The position numbers and the translations under genes are program-made. 64,000 nt of DNA from an uncultured Bacteroidales bacterium (GTDB lineage: Bacteria > Bacteroidota > Bacteroidia > Bacteroidales > P3), in assembly GCA_946401725.1 (NCBI GenBank), contig CAMIVE010000002.1, positions 1 to 64,000 of the forward strand. Direction: 5' to 3'. Of the stretch, positions 53,471 to 61,382 are shown in pieces. Each line of letters starts with the position of its first letter. The stretch's first letter is position 1. The notes under the pieces are model-generated. The model was not told the DNA's origin and made no database searches. It saw only the letters and a program-made list of their open reading frames with translations.

Positions 53471-54733
53471 TCATTCATAGTCATACACTTCCACTTGCTC
53501 GGGCTTGTAGCCGGTATCGATGATTCGCTTGCGGCTCAACAGCACCAACAGGGAGCTGATGACGATGGAGAAGAAAATGATGGAATAGACCATGCATTCG
53601 ATTCGTTCGGCATGGGGAATGATTTCCACTCCTGCTGCGAGGTTGATCTGACGGGGCATGGAGGCCAATACGGCTGAAACCAGTCCTTTGGGAATCATGA
53701 TGGAGACAATGAGGCGGTCGGTCTTGGTATTGTTGCGACCCACCAAAAAGATAAGGATGAAGCGTCCTACGAAGATGGCGGCAACTATGATGACACCCCA
53801 CAACAGGGCGATGGAGTCGGTGAAGGGGATGCTGATGCCGATATAGACGAAGAAGAAGGTTTTGAGGATAAAGACTATTTCCTTGAAAAAGGATTTCTCG
53901 TTGTCACCGAGCGACTGCATGCGAAGCATGCGTCGATGATAGATTTTCCGCACAATGGAGTACTCCAGGTAATTGGCGTTGCCCAGTACAATTCCGAACG
54001 CCAACGCGGCAATGGCTCCGCTGTAGCCGAGCGCCTCGGTGAGACCATAGACGACAAAAACGAATGCCGGCGTGAGGAACATGGAATTCTGCAACCTGCG
54101 CACTCTGCGCAGCAGAACGGACCACACAACGCCACCAACACCGCCGATGATCACCGCCATGATGAATGAGGCCAGCACATTGCCCACTACTTGGATGACA
54201 CTGATAGTGCCCATTTTGAATCCTTCCGTCAATGCCAGTGCAACCACAATACACAACACGCCGGAGATGGCCGACTCAAGGGTCAGCACGGTCTGTGTCT
54301 GATTGCTGATTCGCATCTGCTTGATGATGGGGATAACAATGGAGGATCCTGTTCCTGCCACCATACTGCCCAAAAGCACCGACGCCCGCCACTCCAGTCC
54401 TGCTACGTAATGGGCGGTCACTGCTGCAACCGCAGTGGAAAGACAGAATGAATAGAATGTAACCTGCACAATACCTACCCAGTACTTTCGCAGATTATTG
54501 ATATTCATATCTATACCACTATCAATCAAGATAAACACCAGCGTGGCGGAAGCAAAGAGGGAGCCTATATTGCCCAACTTGTCGGGGGTCACCCACCCAA
54601 GCACCGAAGGGCCCAATAGGATACCAATCATCACAAGGAAGAGCACATCGGGCACACGGCTGCGACGGAAAAAGGCCGCAAAGAGGTGCGCGCAGAAGAT
54701 CAGTGCTCCTAGAAAGATGAATGTTGTGCCCAT
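53471..54733 (-). CDS. Cation:proton antiporter (CPA2/NhaP-like)
   Basis: Inner-membrane Na+/H+ or K+/H+ exchanger of 420 residues with about 12 helices and no C-terminal nucleotide-binding domain. The start MGTTFIFLGALIFCAHLFAA and RSRVPDVLFLVMIGILLGPS (about 24-44) are typical of Na_H_Exchanger family proteins. LLGSMVAGTGSSIVIPIIKQ near 120-139 and IAALAFGIVLGN near 240-251 are conserved half-helix regions. The ion cannot be told. It starts 12 bp after the tau part of dnaX, so it is co-transcribed with it. Confidence 0.88.
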   Translation of the reverse strand: MGTTFIFLGALIFCAHLFAAFFRRSRVPDVLFLVMIGILLGPSVLGWVTPDKLGNIGSLFASATLVFILIDSGIDMNINNLRKYWVGIVQVTFYSFCLSTAVAAVTAHYVAGLEWRASVLLGSMVAGTGSSIVIPIIKQMRISNQTQTVLTLESAISGVLCIVVALALTEGFKMGTISVIQVVGNVLASFIMAVIIGGVGGVVWSVLLRRVRRLQNSMFLTPAFVFVVYGLTEALGYSGAIAALAFGIVLGNANYLEYSIVRKIYHRRMLRMQSLGDNEKSFFKEIVFILKTFFFVYIGISIPFTDSIALLWGVIIVAAIFVGRFILIFLVGRNNTKTDRLIVSIMIPKGLVSAVLASMPRQINLAAGVEIIPHAERIECMVYSIIFFSIVISSLLVLLSRKRIIDTGYKPEQVEVYDYE

Positions 54734-54745
54734 GTTTTCTTCTAG

Positions 54746-55393
54746 TTAAAAATCAATATCGGGGAAGAGTTTGCGGAGTGTGATCATGGAGGGGTTGCGC
54801 TGAGCCATCTCTTCGAATTTCTCGCGCGGCATGTAGGCTTTGACTTCACGCTGCTCAACGTCGACAGCCACTCTGTACTGCAGTCCTTCGTTGTTGGTGA
54901 CTTTTCGGAAGAAGGAACAGATTCGGTCTTGATATTCGCGCAGAAGGGTGTCGAAATAGATGTTGGGTACTTTGATATAGAAAAGGTTGTTGTTGTGTAG
55001 CGTCACCTTCTTGTCGGCCAGAAGTTCCTGGAACTTCTCGTCCTGCACATTGTCCTGCAGCAGCTGGTTCCAGTAGGCTTCGAGTTTTTCCTGGGTGAGC
55101 TGCTCCACCTCCATGCTGTCGAGCGAACGGATGGGCTGGATTTCGTGTGGAGCGGAGATAGAGACCGAGGAAAGCATATGGCGCGGTATGCCGCGCTGCA
55201 CGGTGGCGTTGTTCTTTGCCGGATCTGGTGCGGCTTCCGCTGTCGGCTGTTGCTGGGGGGTGGTTGCCGGCTGGGGTGCGGTTGCCGGCTGGGAGATAGG
55301 CGTGGCGGGCTGGGCCGGACGCGGTGCCGGTTCAACCGATGGTGGGGTATCGCTAGATGGGGTTTTATGTTCCGCCTGAGGCGATCTTGCTAT
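54746..55393 (-). CDS. dnaX: DnaX tau-specific C-terminal segment, beyond an in-frame amber codon
   Basis: This 215-codon open stretch continues the dnaX frame directly after a TAG at 55394-55396. The first part is a Pro/Ala/Gln-rich linker (about 70 residues); the second part is a folded domain ending YMPREKFEEMAQRNPSMITL and RKLFPDIDF, the usual end of Bacteroidota tau. Tau C-terminal domains bind the replicative polymerase and helicase. The stretch has no further stops and protein-like composition, so it still looks selected. It could be made by read-through of the TAG, by internal initiation (a GTG at 55199-55201 opens VQRGIPRHMLSS), or the TAG may be a recent mutation or an assembly error. 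The antiporter start lies 12 bp downstream. Confidence 0.6.
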   Translation of the reverse strand: MARSPQAEHKTPSSDTPPSVEPAPRPAQPATPISQPATAPQPATTPQQQPTAEAAPDPAKNNATVQRGIPRHMLSSVSISAPHEIQPIRSLDSMEVEQLTQEKLEAYWNQLLQDNVQDEKFQELLADKKVTLHNNNLFYIKVPNIYFDTLLREYQDRICSFFRKVTNNEGLQYRVAVDVEQREVKAYMPREKFEEMAQRNPSMITLRKLFPDIDF

Positions 55394-56512
55394 CTAACCT
55401 GCAGCCTGGGGCTGGAGTTTTTTCATCACAGCGGCTAGTTTCATCAACGCAACTTCGATGAAGAGCCGTTTGTTGTTGGCGTCACGGAAGCGGTACTCGG
55501 CGTCGGAGGCGATTTCAAGATAGCGCATCACCAAAGGCAATCCGCAGGCTGCGGACTGCTGTCCGAAACGCTGACGCTCGCTCTCACCGCACTCAAGCAG
55601 TTTGAGTGTGGCGGGGTCGATACTGACCATCAGATTGCGCAGGTGTTCCGACAAACCGGTGATGAAATGCTGTCCGTCGAATCCTTTGTCGATGATCTCC
55701 TGATAAAGCAGCAGCGAACCGCTGATATCGCCGTTTTTGAACATGTCGACAAAACGGAAATAATAGTCGCTGTCCAGCATATTCAAATTCTCGAGACAGC
55801 TTTTGTAGGTGAGGTTGTTGCCGGTGAAGCTGACCAGCTGGTCGAAGAGCGACAACGCATCGCGCAAGCCGCCTTCGGCTTTGCGGGCGATGATATGCAG
55901 CGCATCGGGTTCATACGGGACCTGCTCCTTGTCGGCCACATAGGCCAGATGTTTCACGATATCTTCGGTCTCGATGCGTTTGAAGTCGAATATCTGGCAT
56001 CGGGAGAGGATGGTGGGAATGATTTTGTGCTTCTCGGTGGTTGCAAGAATGAACTTGGCATAGGCAGGAGGCTCTTCAAGGGTCTTGAGGAAGGCGTTGA
56101 AGGCCGCCGAGGAAAGCATGTGGACCTCATCGATGATATATACTTTGTAACGTCCGGTCTGGGGAGGAATATATACCTGCTTGACCAATTCGCGGATATC
56201 GTCGACGGAGTTGTTGGAAGCAGCGTCCAGTTCGAAGATATTCATGGAGGCGCCACTGTTGAAGGAGCGGCAGGATTCGCATTCGTTGCAGGCTTCGGTA
56301 TCGGCGGTGAGATTGGTGCAGTTGATGGTTTTGGCCAGGATACGTGCACACGTGGTTTTGCCCACGCCGCGGGGTCCGCAAAAAAGAAACGCCTGTGCCA
56401 GCTGCCCCGTGCGGATGGCGTTCTTAAGCGTGGTGGTGATATGCGACTGCCCCACGACGCTCTCAAAGGTGGTTGGGCGGTATTTGCGGGCGGAAACGAT
56501 GTAATTGTCCAT
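55394..56512 (-). CDS. dnaX: DNA polymerase III subunit gamma (DnaX motor part), ends at amber codon
   Basis: Clamp-loader motor, 372 residues as bounded here; full DnaX in this phylum is about 600. It starts MDNYIVSARKYRPTTFESVV. The Walker A FCGPRGVGKTTCARI is near 44-58, the zinc-binding Cys set in NCTN...EACNECESC near 64-79, Walker B VYIIDEVHMLSSAAF near 118-132, and sensor 1 ATTEKHKIIPTILSRC near 150-165. The frame stops at TAG (55394-55396) right after the domain III helices, where the tau linker should begin, and the tau part continues in the same frame (54746-55393). An AAAAAA run lies 8 codons before the TAG, but neither -1 nor +1 slippage there opens the tau frame. A good promoter is at 56624-56656. 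Confidence 0.93.
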   Translation of the reverse strand: MDNYIVSARKYRPTTFESVVGQSHITTTLKNAIRTGQLAQAFLFCGPRGVGKTTCARILAKTINCTNLTADTEACNECESCRSFNSGASMNIFELDAASNNSVDDIRELVKQVYIPPQTGRYKVYIIDEVHMLSSAAFNAFLKTLEEPPAYAKFILATTEKHKIIPTILSRCQIFDFKRIETEDIVKHLAYVADKEQVPYEPDALHIIARKAEGGLRDALSLFDQLVSFTGNNLTYKSCLENLNMLDSDYYFRFVDMFKNGDISGSLLLYQEIIDKGFDGQHFITGLSEHLRNLMVSIDPATLKLLECGESERQRFGQQSAACGLPLVMRYLEIASDAEYRFRDANNKRLFIEVALMKLAAVMKKLQPQAAG

Positions 56513-56623
56513 ATATTTTTGAATTCCTATTAAAAAAGCGTATAAGCACGGACAGCACAGAATACGACACACACTGTTGTCGTACAATGGATTGCCGAAC
56601 TTGGAGCGCAGATGTTATTCTGT

Positions 56624-56656
56624 GCAAAGATAGGAAAAAAAGTTGAATCGGGCAAA
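56624..56656 (-). promoter_or_regulatory. Bacteroidota promoter for dnaX
   Basis: Minus strand: TTTG (complement of 56653-56656), a 20-bp spacer, TATCTTTGC (complement of 56624-56632). About 110 bp before the dnaX start. It probably drives the whole dnaX-to-nitroreductase run. Confidence 0.65.
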
Positions 56657-56693
56657 AGGCCCTGCGAAAAGAGGGCGGAACGACAGGGTGAAT

Positions 56694-57337
56694 CTATTTC
56701 AGATTCTTGATATTGGCAATAATGGTATTGACATCTTCCTGGGAGTAGCCCCAGCAGTGGGCATCCTTGCGTTTGGGATTGGCCAGGAATTTGTTGAGCC
56801 AATATTTGGCTTTGTCGGGATCGCGGAAGCTGTACATGTAGTTACGAGGACCGCCCACTGCTTCCTGTCCTGCATAGACACAGGCGAGGATAAACTGGCT
56901 ATTGGCATCATTGGGAGCTACGGCATGGAGGAGGGGGAGTATGTCGACAGCAGTGGCATCATTGATGAACTTGCGCATGTCTTCATCATGAAGTCCACAG
57001 CCAAAACCGTGGAATGTACTTCTGTGACAGTAGATGTAAATGGCTTCGGGATAGCCTTCCTTGGCGTACTTCTCAATTTGTTCAAAAGGGGTCTCAAGCT
57101 CGTCGATTGTAGGTTGTTTGCCTGTTTTTAGGGCAATGGGTTTTTCAATGCGGTTGATAGCCTCTAGTCCGATGGCAGCATCGGAATATCCAAATTCGAC
57201 GGCTTTGTTGTAGAAATATTTGGCTGTCCCAATCTGAATAGGTGTACCGAGTCCGAGGCGGTAACACTGGCCGGCAAGAAAAGCGGCATCACCTCGAAGC
57301 GCTCTTGAAAAAGACCATCTCCACTTAAAAGCAACCC
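56694..57337 (-). pseudogene. 5'-truncated Sel1-like repeat protein
   Basis: The frame reads through about 214 codons from the end of the sugar-transferase gene. It shows Sel1/TPR-like repeats: GDAAFLAGQCYRLGLGTPIQ, then TAKYFYNKAVEFGYSDAAIG, EKYAKEGYPEAIYIY and DPDKAKYWLNKFLANP. The repeats begin at once with no signal peptide and no ATG, GTG or TTG near the 5' end; the frame is open into the sugar-transferase gene. An internal ATG (complement of 56976-56978) would give only the last 94 residues. It is best read as the 3' part of a longer gene whose start was deleted next to the transferase. Sel1 proteins act as interaction scaffolds; no function can be given here. Confidence 0.6.
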
Positions 57338-58756
57338 CTATTTCCCGCGGCCCTGGAAGATGATAATGACGGTGTAGAGAAGTATCTTGATATCGGTGGC
57401 GATAGACATGTTCTCAAGGTAGAGAAGATCGTAACGCATGCGTTCAATCATCTCGTCAACACTTTCGGCGTAACCGTATTTGACCTGACCCCACGAGGTG
57501 ATGCCGGGCTTGACTTTGTGGAGAAGGAGGTATTCGGGGGCCTGCTCGACGATCTGGTCGATAAAGTATTGCCGTTCGGGTCGGGGGCCGACAATGGACA
57601 TGGTGCCTTTGAGGACGTTGTAGAACTGGGGGATTTCATCCAGCCGGTATTTGCGCATGATGCGTCCGAAGGGGGTGATTCGGGGGTCGTCGTCCTTGGA
57701 GAGAGCGGGTCCGTTGGCTTCAGCGTCGACATACATGGAGCGGAACTTATGCATTTTGAAAGGTTTTCCGCGATAACCGATGCGTTCCTGCGCATAGAAA
57801 ACTGGACCGGGAGAGGTACACTTGACAATAAGGGCTGTAAGCAGAAATACAGGGGAAAGCAAAAGCAGCGCCAAAAGGGACAACAGGATATCCATCAAAC
57901 GCTTGAGGGCGTACTGCCACTCCTCCATAGGACGGGGGTTGATGGTGATCAGCGGGGAATGGAAGATGGAGTTGATCTTGACGGATCCATAGATGATATC
58001 ACGCAGGTCGGGAGTGATCTTGATGATGACATCGTCGCGTCGGTCGAGCAGACGGATAATCTGGCTGATCCGGTCGTTCTGGCAGTCTTCGACGGCGAAG
58101 ATGACTTCCTCGATATGATGCTCCTCGATAAGGGTGTTGATGTCGGAGAGGGAACCCAGATGGGGCATAACCTGCTGGAGACGGGGGTCGATGAATCCGT
58201 TGACGGGGACAAACCCGATGAAGAGGTTACCGGAATAGACGGCCTGGTTTTCGAGGTCCAAATAGGTGTCGAAGGCGCGTTTGCCGCTGCCGATAAGGAG
58301 TGTGGGGAATCCGATACGACGGGTGTGGACGAGTCGGGCGGTATGGGTGGTGATGACGAGACGACCCAGATAGGTGATTGTGAAATGGAGGAGAAAGAGG
58401 ATAAGGAAGCTGAGGTAGTATTTGTGATAGGAGGAGATATGGTCGTCAAGCAGGAGTGCGAAAAAAATGACAATCACACCGAAGAGCGATGCGAAGAGTG
58501 TCATCTCCAGCTCCTTGAGTCGTGATTTGCGATAGACGTTCTTGTAGGTTCCCTGGAAGGCGTACAAGCAGACCCATGCAACGGGCAGCAGGATGATTCC
58601 CCGCCAGAAGTTGGAATCCTGGAAGACGAGGTTGACATCCTGGAAGCGACCGTTCTCGATGGCGATTTTGCGGAACAGGAAGAAGGCGGCCCACGCGACG
58701 AGGGCGGCACAGACATCCCAGATGATATATTTGAGGGTTTGGCGAGTTGTATTCAG
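57338..58756 (-). CDS. Exopolysaccharide polyprenyl glycosylphosphotransferase (WbaP/WcaJ-like)
   Basis: Initiates polysaccharide assembly by moving a sugar phosphate onto undecaprenyl phosphate. As bounded here it has 472 residues, the usual length. N-terminal helices (KYIIWDVCAALVAWAAFFLF from about residue 9, three more to about 150), a CoA-binding-like middle domain (LLIGSGKRAFDTYLDLENQ), then the catalytic domain: KRLMDILLSLLALLLLSPVF, QERIGYRGKPFKMHKFRSMY, DEIPQFYNVLKGTMSIVGPR and KPGITSWGQVKYG. The frame has no ATG, GTG or TTG at the correct N-terminus; a CTG (complement of 58754-58756) stands exactly where the start of NTTRQTLKYIIWD is expected. Starting at the TTG of 58567 would remove the first two helices. 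The stop is TAG. Confidence 0.85.
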   Translation of the reverse strand: MNTTRQTLKYIIWDVCAALVAWAAFFLFRKIAIENGRFQDVNLVFQDSNFWRGIILLPVAWVCLYAFQGTYKNVYRKSRLKELEMTLFASLFGVIVIFFALLLDDHISSYHKYYLSFLILFLLHFTITYLGRLVITTHTARLVHTRRIGFPTLLIGSGKRAFDTYLDLENQAVYSGNLFIGFVPVNGFIDPRLQQVMPHLGSLSDINTLIEEHHIEEVIFAVEDCQNDRISQIIRLLDRRDDVIIKITPDLRDIIYGSVKINSIFHSPLITINPRPMEEWQYALKRLMDILLSLLALLLLSPVFLLTALIVKCTSPGPVFYAQERIGYRGKPFKMHKFRSMYVDAEANGPALSKDDDPRITPFGRIMRKYRLDEIPQFYNVLKGTMSIVGPRPERQYFIDQIVEQAPEYLLLHKVKPGITSWGQVKYGYAESVDEMIERMRYDLLYLENMSIATDIKILLYTVIIIFQGRGK

Positions 58757-58823
58757 AGTGTTCGGGGTTTTAGTGGTTAGAAAGGTAAGGTTAGTTTATT
58801 CGCTTGTCTCGGAACAGAGGAGC

Positions 58824-59741
58824 TTACATGGCGATAAGCTTCATGTTGTCGATAAAGAGGCTGCCGTTCTTGTGGTCTGGATTGAAAGCGGTGAAATAGA
58901 GACGGATATCAGGGTAGTGACGGTAGGTCTGACTCCATATCTTGCCGAGGTTGATGTAGATTTTCTGCCAGCCGGCCTCGGGTTTGCCGTAGATGGTCAT
59001 AGCGGACATCACTATGTCGCTTCCGCCAGAATAAGAGGGGTTTTTGAGTCCGACGCTGAAGTCAAAATCGCTCCAGTAGTCCATCTCGAGGTAGAGCACG
59101 GCACCGGGATCGCCTACATGGCAGGTGGTATCGGCCCAGAAGTTGAGCGCGGTGACGCTGTCAGGGATACGAATGACCCCACAGCCGTATCCTGAACGAA
59201 CGGTGTCGGACTTGTAAACCAGACGTGAGACGACGGTATCGAGCTTGACAGCTCCGGGACCGGGTTCGAAAAACTCTTTCCACAGAACACTCATAACGGA
59301 ATGGCTGATATAATGCGTCTCGAGGGTGTCGATACGGGTCACGGAATCTGTCGTAAGTTGGATATTGTTGAGTGTCAGCGTTTCGAAGAAGGGATAGGCG
59401 ATGCGTGTACCGGCAATGCCATTTTGCTTGACAACGGGAACAACACGGACGATGTCGATGTTGCCTTGTTTGAGAACGGGTATACGGCACGGGAGGTTGT
59501 AGGTACCGAGGTCTGTCTCGGCTTCGTCGCCCTCTTGCCACACGATGACATTGACGGCATCGATGGCACTGGTGAAGAATCCGTCCTCGGGACTCCAGGA
59601 GTCGGCGGGGTTGTCCTTAAGGGTGACGGTGCCGATCTCGAGATATGCGGGGGCGGTAAGATCCCCTTCATAGCGGTCGCAGGCGGCGAAAAGGAAACCG
59701 GCGGAAAGAAGTATGATGGATTTTTTGAATATGCGATTCAT
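58824..59741 (-). CDS. Lipoprotein of unknown function, beta-rich
   Basis: Exported lipoprotein of 305 residues. The signal peptide is MNRIFKKSIILLSAGFLFAAC, Cys at 21. The mature part is beta-rich with many Asp, Thr and Tyr. It ends in a jelly-roll-like segment: VLYLEMDYWSDFDFSVGL near 221-238, GKPEAGWQKIYINLGKIW near 257-274, and FIDNMKLIAM at the C-terminus, the last resembling the end strand of carbohydrate-binding-type domains. I do not recognise a family. The ATG complementary to 59739-59741 gives the signal peptide. It lies between the EamA transporter and the sugar-transferase genes on one strand, so it may serve polysaccharide export or attachment, but this is only context. Confidence 0.7.
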   Translation of the reverse strand: MNRIFKKSIILLSAGFLFAACDRYEGDLTAPAYLEIGTVTLKDNPADSWSPEDGFFTSAIDAVNVIVWQEGDEAETDLGTYNLPCRIPVLKQGNIDIVRVVPVVKQNGIAGTRIAYPFFETLTLNNIQLTTDSVTRIDTLETHYISHSVMSVLWKEFFEPGPGAVKLDTVVSRLVYKSDTVRSGYGCGVIRIPDSVTALNFWADTTCHVGDPGAVLYLEMDYWSDFDFSVGLKNPSYSGGSDIVMSAMTIYGKPEAGWQKIYINLGKIWSQTYRHYPDIRLYFTAFNPDHKNGSLFIDNMKLIAM

Positions 59742-59826
59742 CGACAATGGGGTATGTTTGTTTAAAAAAGAGAAACGTCGGATGGACATTTGTAATGGGG
59801 AAAACGCACGAAAGGGGATTATATTG

Positions 59827-59861
59827 TATCTTTGTTCTTTTATCTTTTCACTTTATACTTT
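59827..59861. repeat. Five-copy 7-bp repeat at the end of the EamA gene
   Basis: CTTT recurs exactly every 7 bp at 59830, 59837, 59844, 59851 and 59858 (plus strand), with variable bases between. On the minus strand it reads AAAGnnn five times, spans the stop codon of the EamA gene, and lies upstream of the lipoprotein start. Confidence 0.65.
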
Positions 59862-60770
59862 ACCGCCTGCTGTTTTGACCGCTTTTTTACGCTGTGCAAC
59901 GGTGAGACCGACAAAGACAACAATAATACCTGCCACTTTCAAGAGGCTGATGGTTTCCTGCCCCATCAGCAAGGCGAGGAGGAGCGAGAAGACGGGTATG
60001 ATATTGTTGTAGACGGATCCGGCAGTGGCACCAAGTCGTCGCATACCGTAGTTGAAACACATATAGGCCACGGTGGAGCATAGGATGCCGAGAAACGCCA
60101 GATCGAACAGCATACGGGGCGAGTATGAAAGAAGCGGCAGTTTGTCGCTGTCTGTCAGAAGCATGAGCGGCAAAAAATAGACAAGGGCTATGAGGTTCTG
60201 ATAGCTGGTGATGGTCACGGGTCGATAATGGTCGAGAATCCGGACTAAGGTCAGGGTGTAGACGACGGCAATCAGCACGGCACAGGCAAGCAGGAGTATG
60301 CCACGCGGACTGGCATTGAACGAGAAATCGTCGTTCATGGACATCAGCATGATGCCGACCAACGAAAGGAGAACACCGATTACAGCTTGGATCCGCAGCC
60401 GTTCCTTATACACCAACGCCATCGCAAAGGGAATGAAAAGGGGGATGGTGGCAATAATGATGGAAGCGAGACTACCTGTCACATATTTCACTCCGGTGGT
60501 CTCACAGATACTGTATAGGAAAGGTTCGCAAAAAGCGAGGAGAAGGAAATACTTCAGATGGCCTTTGCGGATGGGCTCCAACTGATGGGTCAATGCAAGC
60601 AACGGCAAGGTAAACAGCGAAGCAACCAACATGCGGAAGGTGATGATAATATAGGGTGTAATAGCTGTTTCGTTCAAGAAAAGGTCCTTCGTGAAAATGA
60701 ACGAGGCGCCCCAGAAGGCCGACGAGACAACCAGTAGTGTTTGAGGCAAATATTTTTTTAATTTTGACAT
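59853..60770 (-). CDS. EamA/DMT-family transporter
   Basis: Inner-membrane permease of 305 residues with ten predicted helices in two EamA halves. The first half shows LPQTLLVVSSAFWGASFIFT near 8-27 and the second LLACAVLIAVVYTLTLVRIL near 160-179. Conserved signs are PLFIPFAMALVYKERL near 110-125 and GSVYNNIIPVFSLLLALLMG near 252-271, the latter with the usual P near the end of each half. Such proteins export amino acids, metabolites or sugars; the cargo is unknown. The start ATG complements 60768-60770. The -33 box of the divergent phosphoesterase promoter overlaps this start. Confidence 0.9.
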   Translation of the reverse strand: MSKLKKYLPQTLLVVSSAFWGASFIFTKDLFLNETAITPYIIITFRMLVASLFTLPLLALTHQLEPIRKGHLKYFLLLAFCEPFLYSICETTGVKYVTGSLASIIIATIPLFIPFAMALVYKERLRIQAVIGVLLSLVGIMLMSMNDDFSFNASPRGILLLACAVLIAVVYTLTLVRILDHYRPVTITSYQNLIALVYFLPLMLLTDSDKLPLLSYSPRMLFDLAFLGILCSTVAYMCFNYGMRRLGATAGSVYNNIIPVFSLLLALLMGQETISLLKVAGIIVVFVGLTVAQRKKAVKTAGGKV

Positions 60771-60794
60771 TTGATGTAACTATCGTAATTTTGC
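60763..60794 (+). promoter_or_regulatory. Bacteroidota promoter for the phosphoesterase gene
   Basis: TTTG at 60763-60766, 19-bp spacer, TAATTTTGC at 60786-60794: an exact match. On the minus strand TACTTTTGC (complement of 60793-60801) shares the central GC, so two opposed -7 boxes interlock. The phosphoesterase start is about 40 bp downstream. Confidence 0.7.
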
Positions 60795-60832
60795 AAAAGT
60801 ACGAAATAACATTCACATAGCCATAAATAGCC

Positions 60833-61318
60833 ATGAAACGAATTGGTATTCTGTCTGATACACATGGAAAGATTCCTAATCAAGTCTATTCTTTTTTCAA
60901 AGATTGCGACGAATTGTGGCATGCGGGCGACATCGGGAAATGGGTTCTGGACGAGTTGCGTGCTTTCAAACCGGTGGTGGCCGTATACGGCAATACGGAC
61001 GATTGGAATATGCGGATGGTTGTTCCGGAGACGCAACTGTTCCGCCGCGAGAACATGAAAATCCTCATGACGCATATCGGCGGCTATCCCGACCACTACG
61101 AGAAACGCATCCTCCCGCTGCTGACATCGGAGCGACCGGACATTTTCGTCTCGGGTCATTCCCACATCCTGAAAGTGATGTACGACAAAACGTACCAATT
61201 GCTGCACATCAACCCTGGCGCCGCCGGCCAGCAGGGGTTCCACCTCAAGGGAACACTCGTCCGGCTGGTACTCGACGGCACACCCAAAAACCTAGAGATC
61301 TGCGAATTTGAAAAATAG
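60833..61318 (+). CDS. YfcE-type metallophosphoesterase
   Basis: Calcineurin-like phosphodiesterase of 161 residues, probably cytosolic with two metal ions. The metal-binding motifs are all present: ILSDTHGK (6-13, D-x-H), WHAGDIGK (29-36, GD-x), VYGNTDDW (51-58, GN-D), MTHIGG (79-84), and SGHSHILKV (106-114, GH-x-H). INPGAAG near 125-131 is the closing signature of the YfcE/MJ0936 group. The natural substrate is not known. It is followed, across a 9-bp repeat array, by a small ATPase gene. Confidence 0.92.
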   Translation: MKRIGILSDTHGKIPNQVYSFFKDCDELWHAGDIGKWVLDELRAFKPVVAVYGNTDDWNMRMVVPETQLFRRENMKILMTHIGGYPDHYEKRILPLLTSERPDIFVSGHSHILKVMYDKTYQLLHINPGAAGQQGFHLKGTLVRLVLDGTPKNLEICEFEK

Positions 61319-61326
61319 CATCCACC

Positions 61327-61380
61327 CCCATCAAACCCACCAAACCCATTAACCCCATCACCCCCATCAAACCCATCAAC
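61327..61380. repeat. Six-copy 9-bp tandem repeat before the GHKL ATPase gene
   Basis: CCCATCAAA, CCCACCAAA, CCCATTAAC, CCCATCACC, CCCATCAAA, CCCATCAAC in a row; the ATG at 61383 follows in the same rhythm. It is the same family as 34489-34533, more diverged. Confidence 0.85.
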
Positions 61381-61382
61381 CC

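Noticed and set aside
54746..56512. Programmed -1 frameshift in dnaX as in E. coli
   Set aside because: The tau part lies in frame 0, the same frame as the motor part. Slippage at the A6 run leads to TAA after about 17 codons (-1) or TAG after about 8 codons (+1), so it cannot yield tau.
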